Assembly: GCF_002288525.1 (NCBI RefSeq)
Contig: NZ_CP023068.1
Location: forward strand, 1,426,001 to 1,490,000
Direction: 5' to 3'
DNA: 64,000 nucleotides
DNA from: Sinorhizobium sojae CCBAU 05684
GTDB lineage: Bacteria > Pseudomonadota > Alphaproteobacteria > Rhizobiales > Rhizobiaceae
Below, in pieces: positions 53,696 through 61,682 of the stretch (position 1 is its first letter; the number at the start of each line of letters is the position of its first letter). Below the pieces are notes generated by a model that saw nothing but the letters and a program-made list of their open reading frames with translations, searched no databases and had not been told where the DNA came from. Both the position numbers and the translations under genes were made by a program.

Positions 53696-54289
53696 GTGGA
53701 TGCGACGAGCAATACCTCGCATCAATTGCGTGCAGCCCTACGGCAAGCCGGGTGGACCATGCAGGAAACACCGGACGAGGTGCGGTTGATTCTCCCCGCG
53801 CACTCCGCACATCTGGTGGAGGATGTTTTGGGCGGCACGGAAGAAACCGAGGATGGGGGCGCTGACGAGCGCTCCGTATTTTTCGCTTGAATACCAGCTT
53901 CGGGATTTTCTCGCATCCAACCTTTCGTCAATCGACTTCGGGGGCAGGAGACTTCGGCTATATGTCGATCCAACGGGACGTGACGGTATCGAATATCCAA
54001 CGGCTGTCGGGCCTATCGACATTCTGGCTGTAGACGACACTGGAGCGTTTTTGTCTTCGAACTCAAACGCGCCCAAAGTTCGGATCGGGTCTTAGGGCAA
54101 GTCGCGCGTTACATGGGATGGGTCAAACTGACGATAGGCCGTGACGTGGACGTTTCCGGCACCATCAAAGTCGGTCAACCGAAACCTGAAATATGCGCGG
54201 ACGGTCGTTCCGAATATTCATCTGTTCGAATACACGGTCAGTTTCAGCGTAACCCCCCGCACATGCCATCGGCACTGATTGAAGGCGCA
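53696..54289 (+). pseudogene. NucS-like PD-(D/E)XK endonuclease, multiply frameshifted
   Basis: Three or four frames join into one protein. The first (from 53696) gives 'HQLRAALRQAGWTMQETPDE'. Then comes 'SLEYQLRDFLASNLSSIDFG', 'LYVDPTGRDGIEYPTAVGPI', 'DILAVDDTGAF', then in a new frame 'FVFELKRAQSSDRVLGQVAR', 'YMGWVKLTIGRDVDV'. From about 54185 in another, 'KYARTVVPNIHLFEYTVSFS' ends at 54289. 'IDILAVD...VFELKR' is the nuclease core of the NucS/DUF91 group. Frameshifts lie near 53880, 54052 and 54185. Decayed. Confidence 0.75.
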
Positions 54290-54373
54290 ATTCAGGTAGG
54301 CCTTCAGTCTGCTTGCTCAAGATTTAACGGCTTCGAAAACGTGCACTAAATAGCCGCCACCTATGCTTGTGGC

Positions 54374-54639
54374 ATGAGAACGCTCACGTTACTGGTTGTC
54401 GCGTCTTCGGCTGCCGCCTTCTTTGCAGGAGGCGGATACATACTTTCGTTCCGCGAGCGTGGTACGATCCCGATCGCAATATCAAAGGCAATATCTCCAT
54501 CAATTCCGGCGTGCGGTTTTTCCATGTGCCGGGACAAGAGGACTACGACGCCACAACCATCCGCACGAGATATGGCGACCGCTGGTTCTGTTCTGAGGCA
54601 GAGGCGCGAGAGGCCGGTTGGCGTAAAGCGTCAAGATGA
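54374..54639 (+). pseudogene. small exported protein (nuclease C-terminal-like), frameshifted
   Basis: ATG 54374 opens a signal sequence ('LTLLVVASSAAAFFAGGGYI'). Near 54460 the sense moves to another frame: 'DRNIKGNISINSGVRFFHVP', 'GQEDYDATTIRTRYGDRWFC', 'SEAEAREAGWRKASR'. That block is common in rhizobial succinoglycan-type/thermonuclease-like small exported proteins, where 'HVPGxxxYxxTxI' is followed by 'GERWFCSEAEA'. One indel explains the break. Confidence 0.7.
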
Positions 54640-54660
54640 TAACAGCAGGGGGCAAGGTTA

Positions 54661-55098
54661 TTGCGCAAGATCATTAGCTTCGTTTGTTTTCTGGTTCTTA
54701 CGTTCGGTTCGTTTTCGCAAGCGAAGGCGGATAATCGCAGTCTAGCGGGAATCTGGCAGCAAATCGTCTCGAACGCCGGCAAGTGCGACAAATGCCGAAT
54801 CACCATCAAGCAGCAAGGGTCCGTCCTGCGCGTTACTTCAAACAACGGCTGGTTTGCTATTGTCGAAGCTGACAAACGCGGAAAATCCAATGCTTTAAGC
54901 GGCGTCGGACGATGGGAGCCGGGGTACGGCGGTAGCTACGGTCGGGCGTCCTTTGACATCCATTTTACACTGACGGACGGCCAACTTTATATGAACATGA
55001 CTGTTCCGATGAAGAACGGACCTACTCAGGTGATCAAAGCGATTTTCGACAAGCTTCCGTCAGGCAATCGCGATGACAGTTCCATGTTAAAGGCTTAG
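54661..55098 (+). CDS. secreted hypothetical protein
   Basis: 145 residues with a TTG start at 54661 (GGGGGCAAGG upstream). A signal peptide (1-23, ending 'SQAKA') precedes a likely beta-rich domain: 'LAGIWQQIVSNAGKCDKCRI', 'LRVTSNNGWFAIVEADKR', 'GVGRWEPGYGGSYGRASFDI'. One CxxC pair may form a disulfide. Family not recognised; the overall pattern resembles small lipocalin-like exported proteins. Intact among broken neighbours. Confidence 0.7.
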   Translation: MRKIISFVCFLVLTFGSFSQAKADNRSLAGIWQQIVSNAGKCDKCRITIKQQGSVLRVTSNNGWFAIVEADKRGKSNALSGVGRWEPGYGGSYGRASFDIHFTLTDGQLYMNMTVPMKNGPTQVIKAIFDKLPSGNRDDSSMLKA

Positions 55099-55099
55099 C

Positions 55100-55480
55100 T
55101 GCTGGCCCGTGTGGACGGATAGAGCAAGATGAAGCCGGCGGCGAGGGCGACGAAGGAGCGGGTAGAGTGATGCGCCCGCGCATCCCACCGGGCCGATCCC
55201 GAGCGCTTTGCGTTCCTTGGCGACAAAGGCGAGATCATCGTCCACTTCGATGCCCTCGGACACGCCGAAGAAGAAGCCTTCAGTCGACGGCAGGCTGCGA
55301 TCATGGATCGCCGTTTCCAGCGATCGAGATCCTCGGTTGTCAGCTAAAGATTGACGCAATTGAAAATTGCGTCCTTGCCGCCTCTCGGGTAGAGATGCTC
55401 CATCCAGCCGTGAAGGTTCGGATGCTTGCGCCAGTAGTGGAGCGCCGTGGCCCTCGAAATTTCAAAGTCGACCGGCGCGG
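55100..55480 (-). pseudogene. decayed conserved protein
   Basis: Minus-strand pieces in shifting frames: 'RKHPNLHGWMEHLYPRGGKD', 'AIFNCVNL', then 'ETAIHDRSLPSTEGFFFGVS' and 'DDLAFVAKERKALG'. Together they match a conserved small protein known from phages and plasmids ('HPNLHGWM...FNCVxL...LPxTxGFFFG') of unknown function. Stops interrupt it. Confidence 0.5.
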
Positions 55481-55526
55481 ATCGATGACACCAGTTCGAG
55501 CGCAGCAATTGCTGCGCCCTTCCGCC

Positions 55527-57236
55527 CTACAGGCGGTCGATCCGCAGGATCGAGGTGTTGCCGACCCAAGCATCGCGCCATCGACGCGTTGTTTTTTCAG
55601 CCAAGAGTTCGTCGCCGCGTGCACGATAGACCTCGCTCAGGCCGAATAGTGCCCAACCATTGTTCGGAGCAAGATCGAGGCTCTCAAGAAAGGCCTTCTC
55701 CGCGCCATCGATATCGCCAACACGGAGCAGCGCCGCCCCAAGTGACTGACCGATGGGGTAATACCAGTGGCGCGGTTCCATATATGCGAGGCGATCCTCA
55801 ACTTTTTTGGCATCTGAGAAGGCGCGAGCGGCAGCCAGCCAATCTTCGCGGGCCTGGGCAATACGAGCCGTGAGGACGTGCCTGGCGATAGCCAAGACGT
55901 CAGCAGCGGGCATTCCGCCTGCCTCGAGCCCGCTTAAGTCGGAAGATCGTGTGATCTTTGCGATCGCCGCCCTTTCGACCCGAGCAGCGTCGAGATCACC
56001 GCGCGCAGCTTGGGCCACCCCGCGCATATAATGCCAGGCCGCATCAACAAACGGGAAGGCTCCACTTGGACGCGCGACCCCCAGGATCGTTTCAGGATCG
56101 CTGAACTGGGCATGCGCAAACAGGGGGGCGGCCTTTATCGGCTGAACGAAGGCAGGCGCGGCGCGCGCGAGCTCGTCCGAAATTATCCGGGAGAGCTTCT
56201 GCGCCGCTTCGATTGCAGTCGGTCCGTCGCCCGCCATTTGCGCCGAAACCAGCAGGAAGTGGATATTGTGCGGATAGTAGCCGCCTGCATAGAGCCCCTC
56301 AGGTGTTACGGCTTGAAAGAAAGTTTCGTCCGCCGCGACCGCCCGGCGGTTGACCGCAAGCGAATCCGCATAGCGTCCGACCCGGTAGTAGATGTGAGAG
56401 GGCATGTGGACCAGATGACCGGCATCGATTTCCATCGTCGTCAGGCGATCGGCGTACGGCTCCGCCCGCTCGGGCGTGGTCGAAGCCTCGACAGCATGAA
56501 TGTAGAGATGAATCGCCCCGACGTGGTCGGCGTTGCGCGCCAGCACCCGTTCAAGTGTCGAGATGATCTCCACAGTCTGTCCCTTTGGATTTTTGCCGCC
56601 GTCGGTCCAGTAGTCCCAGGGGCTGAGATCCATCAACGCCTCTGCATAAAGAACAGCAATATCATCGTCATCCGGAAACTTCCTGGTGACCTCGGCCATG
56701 GCGTCTGCATAGGCTTGGTCAAGAACGGCACGGTCGGCATCCGGCGCATAGCGATGGGCCAGGGCAGCGATCAACGCCTGCTCACGCGGAGATGCGCTGG
56801 GCGCCAAGGCTGTGGCCTTCGCCATTGCGGCCATCGCTGCAGCATTGCTATCGGGATCCATTGGCGCGTTGATGTTCGGACCGAGCACAAGTGCCTCGCC
56901 CCAGAAACAAATCGCGCAAGACGGATCAAGCTTTTGTGCTTGCTTGAAACTGCGTGCAGCCTCGGCATGGTTGAATCCGAAACTTAACATCATCGCCTGA
57001 TCGATATAGGCCTGCGCTTCCTCGCTGTCCGTCGAGCCGGAAAAGCGATGCCCGCTCAGGCTTGGCCACAGGGGAACTAGTGCGCCACGCGTGGCTGGGG
57101 TCGGAAGCTGGTTGCCGCCGAACTGTTTCAGTTCAGTGTTCTTCGCCCGGTGGTACTTCGCATCATGGCCAAGCACCGGAACCGCGTTGATCAGGATTAC
57201 TGCAGACAGGGCGCTGGAGAGAAGGTGCGTTTTCAT
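55527..57236 (-). CDS. exported TPR-repeat protein
   Basis: 569 residues from ATG 57236 (GAGGATGACC upstream; in-frame starts to 57278 exist). A signal peptide precedes about 540 residues rich in helical repeats. 'GFNHAEAARSFKQAQKLDPS' then 'CAICFWGEALVLGPNIN' is the hallmark of a family of exported TPR proteins. It has a CxxC pair, and 'GHLVHMPSHIYYRVGRYADS' occurs in mid-protein. The family's activity is not known; it often lies near redox genes. Not part of a visible operon. Confidence 0.85.
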   Translation of the reverse strand: MKTHLLSSALSAVILINAVPVLGHDAKYHRAKNTELKQFGGNQLPTPATRGALVPLWPSLSGHRFSGSTDSEEAQAYIDQAMMLSFGFNHAEAARSFKQAQKLDPSCAICFWGEALVLGPNINAPMDPDSNAAAMAAMAKATALAPSASPREQALIAALAHRYAPDADRAVLDQAYADAMAEVTRKFPDDDDIAVLYAEALMDLSPWDYWTDGGKNPKGQTVEIISTLERVLARNADHVGAIHLYIHAVEASTTPERAEPYADRLTTMEIDAGHLVHMPSHIYYRVGRYADSLAVNRRAVAADETFFQAVTPEGLYAGGYYPHNIHFLLVSAQMAGDGPTAIEAAQKLSRIISDELARAAPAFVQPIKAAPLFAHAQFSDPETILGVARPSGAFPFVDAAWHYMRGVAQAARGDLDAARVERAAIAKITRSSDLSGLEAGGMPAADVLAIARHVLTARIAQAREDWLAAARAFSDAKKVEDRLAYMEPRHWYYPIGQSLGAALLRVGDIDGAEKAFLESLDLAPNNGWALFGLSEVYRARGDELLAEKTTRRWRDAWVGNTSILRIDRL

Positions 57237-57287
57237 GGTCATCCTCATCTGTTTCTCGATCGGAGGAAACAATGGCATCCGGCCGCG

Positions 57288-57530
57288 TCACGCGCCCGTG
57301 CGCCAGTTGCGGGCTCGTCCAAAGCAGAGGTGGTCGATTTCGAATCGCGTCACGCCGATGTCCTTGACGATGTGGTCCGGCATTTCATGAAGGGCGCGGC
57401 GGCGTGCATGGCTGATCTGCCTCCGATCGCGGATTCTCTCGGCAAACTGTGCCGCGTAGGCGAACGAGGCTGTGTTTCGCACCACCGGCAGAAAGGCGGA
57501 TGGATCAATCTTGAACGAGGTCTTAGACAT
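57288..57530 (-). CDS. DUF1127 protein
   Basis: 80 residues from ATG 57530 (GGAGGGAAGCACC upstream). The C-terminal half 'RRALHEMPDHIVKDIGVTRF' plus 'EIDHLCFG' is the DUF1127 (YjiS-like) motif. Small DUF1127 proteins in Agrobacterium act in RNA turnover and phosphate/carbon physiology. It sits 52 bp upstream of the TPR gene and may be co-transcribed. Confidence 0.88.
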   Translation of the reverse strand: MSKTSFKIDPSAFLPVVRNTASFAYAAQFAERIRDRRQISHARRRALHEMPDHIVKDIGVTRFEIDHLCFGRARNWRTGA

Positions 57531-58154
57531 GGTGCTTCCCTCCCCGGTGTGTCCAGCTGGCGGCACTACACACGCCAATGCGGTCGAGGTGATAGATTCA
57601 AACGGTTGTAATCAGGGTGTTGTGCCGTAGGTTCGCTCGGCCCGCACGCCCCATCGATCTCTTAGTGATACGCGGGCTGTGTCACTGCGGCAGTTCCGGA
57701 GGTAACTCGTAGGGCGCTAACGCCCCCGTCAGACTCCCGTCCAGCGCGGCCGGTGGGTGCTCAGGCCCAAGCGACGAGCCAGCGGCACAGATCCTCGTGG
57801 GCGCGTGAAACGAGATAGCGGCCGTAACCCGCCGCGCCCGGGCGGCGGCCACAGGGGCTTTCAGTTCGAGGGGGTCCCGCATCGAGTACAAGTAAACCTT
57901 GTCGGCGAGCTTCCATGCCACCTTCCCTGACGATAGGGTGCATGCTCGACTGCAGAGCGCCTTTCCCAGGCTCGTCTCGAACAGGAGCTCCCCGATCCAG
58001 CTGGCGGCCGGCGCCTCGACTGAGATTGGGACAGGGCCCTAGCTAGGCTTCATCGAAAAAGCCAGGTCCCCACATCAGATGGAAGTTGTAGATCCCGTTG
58101 CGCCCGAAGATGCCCGACCACGGGTACCCCAGCATCAGGCCGCCTCACCGCAGG
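57531..58154. other. intergenic region with gene debris
   Basis: About 620 bases. On the minus strand between 57761 and 57943 a reading 'GYGRYLVSRAHEDLCRWLVA' looks like the end of a conserved gene, with the start lost in other frames. Nothing intact. Confidence 0.45.
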
Positions 58155-58205
58155 GGTTCCCGTTGATACATTATGCGATCTTTTTAGCACAGAACGGCAA
58201 CATCC
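58155..58205 (+). repeat. interspersed ~50-bp repeat, copy 3
   Basis: GGTTCCCGTTGATACATTAT, then GCGATCTTTTTAGCACAGAA and CGGCAACATCC. It lies 30 bases from the stop of the truncated nuclease-partner gene, as if it replaced that gene's 3' end. Confidence 0.7.
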
Positions 58206-58234
58206 TGGTTGTCGCCGTGCAGAGACGGGCTCCA

Positions 58235-58462
58235 CTAAAGATTATATCGATCGGCATAGATTGGAACGGCGAAACGCCGACACCAGTCGATATAGTGGGA
58301 TCCCTTCACCTCGTGATCTGTCTCCAGACCCGCACATATGTCGGGCAGGATCAGGACGGTGGCACGCGCTGCATAGCAGTTGCCGGATTCCATGGATTGT
58401 TTCGCGCTGTCGACGAGGTGACGTATGCTTTTTCTTTCTTTTGGCTTGTTGAAGGACGTCAC
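58235..58462 (-). pseudogene. partner gene of the nuclease, probably 3'-truncated
   Basis: 75 codons from GTG 58462, which overlaps the nuclease stop (GTGA), so it is translationally coupled. 'SGNCYAARATVLILPDICAG' and 'HYIDWCRRFAVPIYADRY' resemble the N-terminal third of a conserved family seen in accessory islands ('ALxxxDICxxxE...YxxWCxxY'), whose members are usually over 150 residues. The frame ends next to repeat copy 3. The short form might still be made; function unknown. Confidence 0.5.
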
Positions 58463-59427
58463 TGCCAGCTGAAGCTGAAGCTGCCGTCAGTCTCCGTGTA
58501 CTCGATGATCCCAATATTGAAGTCTGCCAGAATGGATATGGCAAGCTGTCGAATACCAGTCGGAGCGACCAGGAGTTTACGGTACGTGCGCCCGCGCAGC
58601 TTCTCATAAAACAATAGTTGTCCGAGCGCCTTTAGGTAGTCACCGGACCCGTATCCAGTCTTGATCTCGAACAGCATGGGGTCTGTCGCGCATACGGTGC
58701 AGAGATCCGGCGCCAGGCCTCCTGTTCGGGTGTTGACCACTTTCAACCCCTTTGCCTGCAGATGCCGGATCAATGCCTCCGAGACATGAGCATGTTTGCG
58801 GGTGACGATGATCTCATCTTTCGCAGGGATCACATACGATCCCATAGCCTCATTCATCAGTTTCTCAGCTCTAGCGGCCTCCTCCTCTTCAGCCAAGATT
58901 TCCGGATCAAGACCAAGAAAATCTAGTACGTCGTCCTTGATGTGCTCGAGCGTGACAGATGCATGACCGCGGAAAACGAGGCCTTGGCGTATCGCGTTAG
59001 GAAGGTCCGATATCGCAATAGTCTGCAGCTTGCAGATGTCGCGCCTGATGGCGGTGTCATCTTTTACCTTGTGCCTAAGATAGATGGGAGTTCCGGTCAC
59101 ACGTAGAAAATGAGCTTTGCCAAGATGCGGGACGATAACGATATCGCCGACTCTTAACTCTTGGGTGAACCGCCACACCTGGTTCGTCCCATGCGTGATC
59201 CGCTTTTGTGCGGCTAGCTGGGGATAAAGCGCGGTAAGTTTCTGTCGGATCTCGTCTTTTGTTGATGATGAACTTAATGCCGTTTGCTCATCAAGCTCGC
59301 TCCAACCTATCGCTATTTGGTTGTCTTCAAGAAGCTCGACGACTCGGTCAATTGCACTCGGAGCGAGGCGGTACGCATAAATATTAGGCATAGAAGATCC
59401 ATCGGCTAATGGTGCGAACAGTGCCAT
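58459..59427 (-). CDS. putative modification-dependent restriction nuclease (reader domain + PD-(D/E)XK)
   Basis: 322 residues from ATG 59427 (AGGA upstream; ATG 59391 is the alternative). Residues 1-165: an N-terminal domain with 'VWRFTQELRVGDIVIVPHLG' and 'AHFLRVTGTPIYLRHKVKDD', resembling the EVE/PUA-like reader domains of Mrr-type type IV enzymes. An acidic helix links to residues 205-322, a PD-(D/E)XK core: 'IIVTRKHAHVSEALIRHLQA', 'GLAPDLCTVC' (Asp), 'LFEIKTG' (ExK), 'YLKALGQLLFYEKL' (Gln). The combination predicts cleavage of DNA with foreign base modification. It is intact among decayed genes and is coupled to a truncated partner gene. Confidence 0.7.
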   Translation of the reverse strand: MALFAPLADGSSMPNIYAYRLAPSAIDRVVELLEDNQIAIGWSELDEQTALSSSSTKDEIRQKLTALYPQLAAQKRITHGTNQVWRFTQELRVGDIVIVPHLGKAHFLRVTGTPIYLRHKVKDDTAIRRDICKLQTIAISDLPNAIRQGLVFRGHASVTLEHIKDDVLDFLGLDPEILAEEEEAARAEKLMNEAMGSYVIPAKDEIIVTRKHAHVSEALIRHLQAKGLKVVNTRTGGLAPDLCTVCATDPMLFEIKTGYGSGDYLKALGQLLFYEKLRGRTYRKLLVAPTGIRQLAISILADFNIGIIEYTETDGSFSFSWQ

Positions 59428-60049
59428 CAGATTCCTAACGAAGTTTTATTGGCTCCCGCGACTATCGGGAACCGGAAAGATCGACCCGAAGCAGACTCCA
59501 GGCGGAGTCGCGGTTGGCCGCTTCGCGCCCCCAAGTCGGACACTGAGCAGAGCACGGTGCTATCCCCAGAAGCGGACATGCATACATGCCGCCGAGCTGC
59601 AGGTTTGCACCATTTCCAGACCTTACCTCGTAAGCTGCGGATCGACGCGTTTCGACCCAATGCGGCCGCTCCCCCGACAGCACTCGGAGTTCCGCTGTTG
59701 GGCGTAAAGCAGTGTTTGCGTGCTATCAACCAAACTTGATAACCGCGCCACAAACGTCGACCCGTTCCGCAGGCCAGCCTCCTCCGCATTTCCCGACGAG
59801 ACATCATCGTCATAACTGCGAGCGGACGCCTTGCGAGGGCTCTACTTCTATCCGCGCGAGAGCTTGGGTCAGTTTTTCGTGAGCTCATGCTCTGGGCGGA
59901 CAAACATCTCGCAAACGGCTACAAACACGACATCTAAGATCTCAATTCCTGGCCGGGCGCACTCGTCGGCCTGCGGCGCAACCTTTCAATTCGCACGGCA
60001 AAACGGCCAGCGCCGAGCTTTGACTGTTGACGCCACGCGCAGGCGCATG
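59428..60049. other. intergenic region, nothing recognised
   Basis: About 620 bases between divergent-facing genes. Open frames are present on both strands, but none has a convincing motif. Confidence 0.5.
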
Positions 60050-60055
60050 TACCGA

Positions 60056-60084
60056 TTGACACACTGTTTACCGATCGGTACAGT
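60056..60084 (+). promoter_or_regulatory. sigma-70-like promoter of the DUF1348-tetR-araC operon
   Basis: TTGACA (60056-60061), 17-bp spacer, TACAGT (60079-60084), 25 bp before the first ATG. The spacer holds the palindrome at 60069. Confidence 0.8.
60069..60080. promoter_or_regulatory. TetR operator in the promoter spacer
   Basis: TACCGATCGGTA, a perfect 12-bp palindrome between -35 and -10. A further half site, TACCGAT, is at 60050-60056. Binding by the TetR product (60587) would block polymerase. Confidence 0.75.
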
Positions 60085-60109
60085 AGGACGACAACAGGAG
60101 ATCAAGACC

Positions 60110-60583
60110 ATGTCTGAACAGCGCCCGCCATTGCCTCCCTTCACCCGCGAATCTGCGGCAGCCAAGGTCCGCGCCGCCGAGGATGGATGGAACAGTTGCG
60201 ATCCGCATCGGGTATCCCTCGCCTACAGCGTGGACAGCTATTGGCGTAACCGCGCAGAGTTTGTCCAAGGTCGCGAAAAGATCGTCGAATTCCTGACCAG
60301 GAAGTGGCGGAAGGAACTCGAGTATCGGCTGATCAAGGAACTTTGGGCCCATGACGGCGACCGTATCGGCGTCCGCTTTGCGTACGAATATCGCGATGAC
60401 TCCGGAAACTGGTACCGGGCGTACGGCAACGAGAACTGGGAGTTCGACGAAAATGGTCTGATGCACCACCGTTACGCCTGCATCAACGACATGCCGATTG
60501 CGGAATCTGAACGCAAATTCTTCTGGGACCGGTCTGGGCCACGGCCTGCCGACCACCCGAGCCTTTCGGAACTGGGACTTTAA
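60110..60583 (+). CDS. DUF1348 (NTF2-like) protein
   Basis: 157 residues from ATG 60110 (AGGAGATCAAGACC upstream). SnoaL/NTF2-like fold of the DUF1348 family: '[20 protein letters not shown]', '[19 protein letters not shown]', '[20 protein letters not shown]', '[12 protein letters not shown]'. No catalytic function is established. It is first in an operon with tetR (3-bp gap) and araC, a common pairing in rhizobia; TetR probably responds to a compound this protein acts on or binds. Confidence 0.88.
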   Translation: MSEQRPPLPPFTRESAAAKVRAAEDGWNSCDPHRVSLAYSVDSYWRNRAEFVQGREKIVEFLTRKWRKELEYRLIKELWAHDGDRIGVRFAYEYRDDSGNWYRAYGNENWEFDENGLMHHRYACINDMPIAESERKFFWDRSGPRPADHPSLSELGL

Positions 60584-60586
60584 AAC

Positions 60587-61168
60587 ATGGCAAAGATCGT
60601 CGCCGAGCGCTCGGACGTAATCCCATCCCTGGCCGAGATCTTTCGGGAATTTGGTTTCGATGGAGCAAGTCTTTCGACCATCACCGAAAAGACCGGCCTC
60701 GGAAAGGGAAGTCTCTATCACTTCTTTCCCGGCGGGAAGGAGGAAATGGCGGCCGCCGTGCTCGGCGAGATCGACCAATGGTTCGCGACAAAGGTCTTCG
60801 AACCATTGCGGAGCGCGGATGATCCGCGCTCCGCTATCGCCAACATGTGTCACTCAGTTTCCGAGTATTTTCGCTCCGGCCGCCGTGTGTGCCTCGTTGG
60901 CGCGTTTGCGTTGGACAACGTCCGGAACAAGTTCAGCGATCAGGTCAGGGAGTACTTCACCGAATGGCGGAGTGCGCTCACCGAGGCAATCGAGAAGGCT
61001 GGATGCTCGCACCAAGATGCACTTGCGATCGCCGAAGAAACGGTAGTTGCCGTTCAGGGGGCCCTGGTGCTCGCCAGAGCACTCGACGAACCGGAGGTCT
61101 TCGAACGAACGCTTGATAGGGTCCAGTCCAGACTTGTTGCTGCGACCCAGGGGGGAGACCAAAGATGA
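60587..61168 (+). CDS. TetR family transcriptional regulator
   Basis: 193 residues. The N-terminal helix-turn-helix is 'SLSTITEKTGLGKGSLYHFF' (about 30-49), with 'PGGKEEMAAAVL', typical of the AcuR/YxaF-like branch. The palindrome TACCGATCGGTA in the operon promoter is its likely operator, giving negative autoregulation. The stop overlaps the araC start (ATGA). Confidence 0.92.
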   Translation: MAKIVAERSDVIPSLAEIFREFGFDGASLSTITEKTGLGKGSLYHFFPGGKEEMAAAVLGEIDQWFATKVFEPLRSADDPRSAIANMCHSVSEYFRSGRRVCLVGAFALDNVRNKFSDQVREYFTEWRSALTEAIEKAGCSHQDALAIAEETVVAVQGALVLARALDEPEVFERTLDRVQSRLVAATQGGDQR

Positions 61169-61518
61169 GGGGGCGCGAGACCAGTTCTGTCGTGCTTGCA
61201 CCGTGGCGGATCAAGCGTGCTGTGGATTTCATCGAAACAAACCTCGCGAGTCCGCTTCACCTCGCAGACATCGCCCGCGCGGCGGGCCTCAGCCCCATGC
61301 ACTTCGCCGCCGGATTCCGCTCGGCGACGGGCCTCAGCCCGCATGCCTATGTTCGCGACCGTCGAATAGAGCGGGCAAAAACGAAGCTGATGAGCGATGA
61401 GATGCGCATCGACGAAATCGCCATCGACGTTGGATTTCGCTCGCAGACCCATTTCATCACAGTATTCCGGCGGCAGACGGGACAGCCTCCCGCACGTTGG
61501 CGGCGATGCAGTGCCTGA
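61165..61518 (+). CDS. AraC family regulator, DNA-binding domain only
   Basis: 117 residues, ATG 61165 inside the tetR stop. Two helix-turn-helix units: 'PLHLADIARAAGLSPMHFAA' with 'FRSATGLSPHAYVRDRRIER', and 'MRIDEIAIDVGFRSQTHFIT' with 'FRRQTGQPPARWR'. No effector domain, so it is of the short MarA/SoxS-like type. Its 3' end is complete and sits 165 bp before the ISL3 transposase. Confidence 0.9.
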   Translation: MRGRETSSVVLAPWRIKRAVDFIETNLASPLHLADIARAAGLSPMHFAAGFRSATGLSPHAYVRDRRIERAKTKLMSDEMRIDEIAIDVGFRSQTHFITVFRRQTGQPPARWRRCSA

Positions 61519-61682
61519 CTACGCCGGCCGGGCCCTTGGGCCCCTACGAAGTTGCTGCAACACTACCGTGTGTGAAGGACGGCTTGGAGACCGATACAGA
61601 GCACTGGATGCTCATGATTAAAGGGTCTTCCTCAATTTGTGTGGTTCACTCGCCGTTAGGCATGATGCCGCTATGGGCTGGC

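Noticed and set aside
59427-59903. A 158-codon minus-strand open frame upstream of the nuclease gene
   Set aside because: No motif, irregular composition, and it would end at the nuclease start; treated as non-coding.
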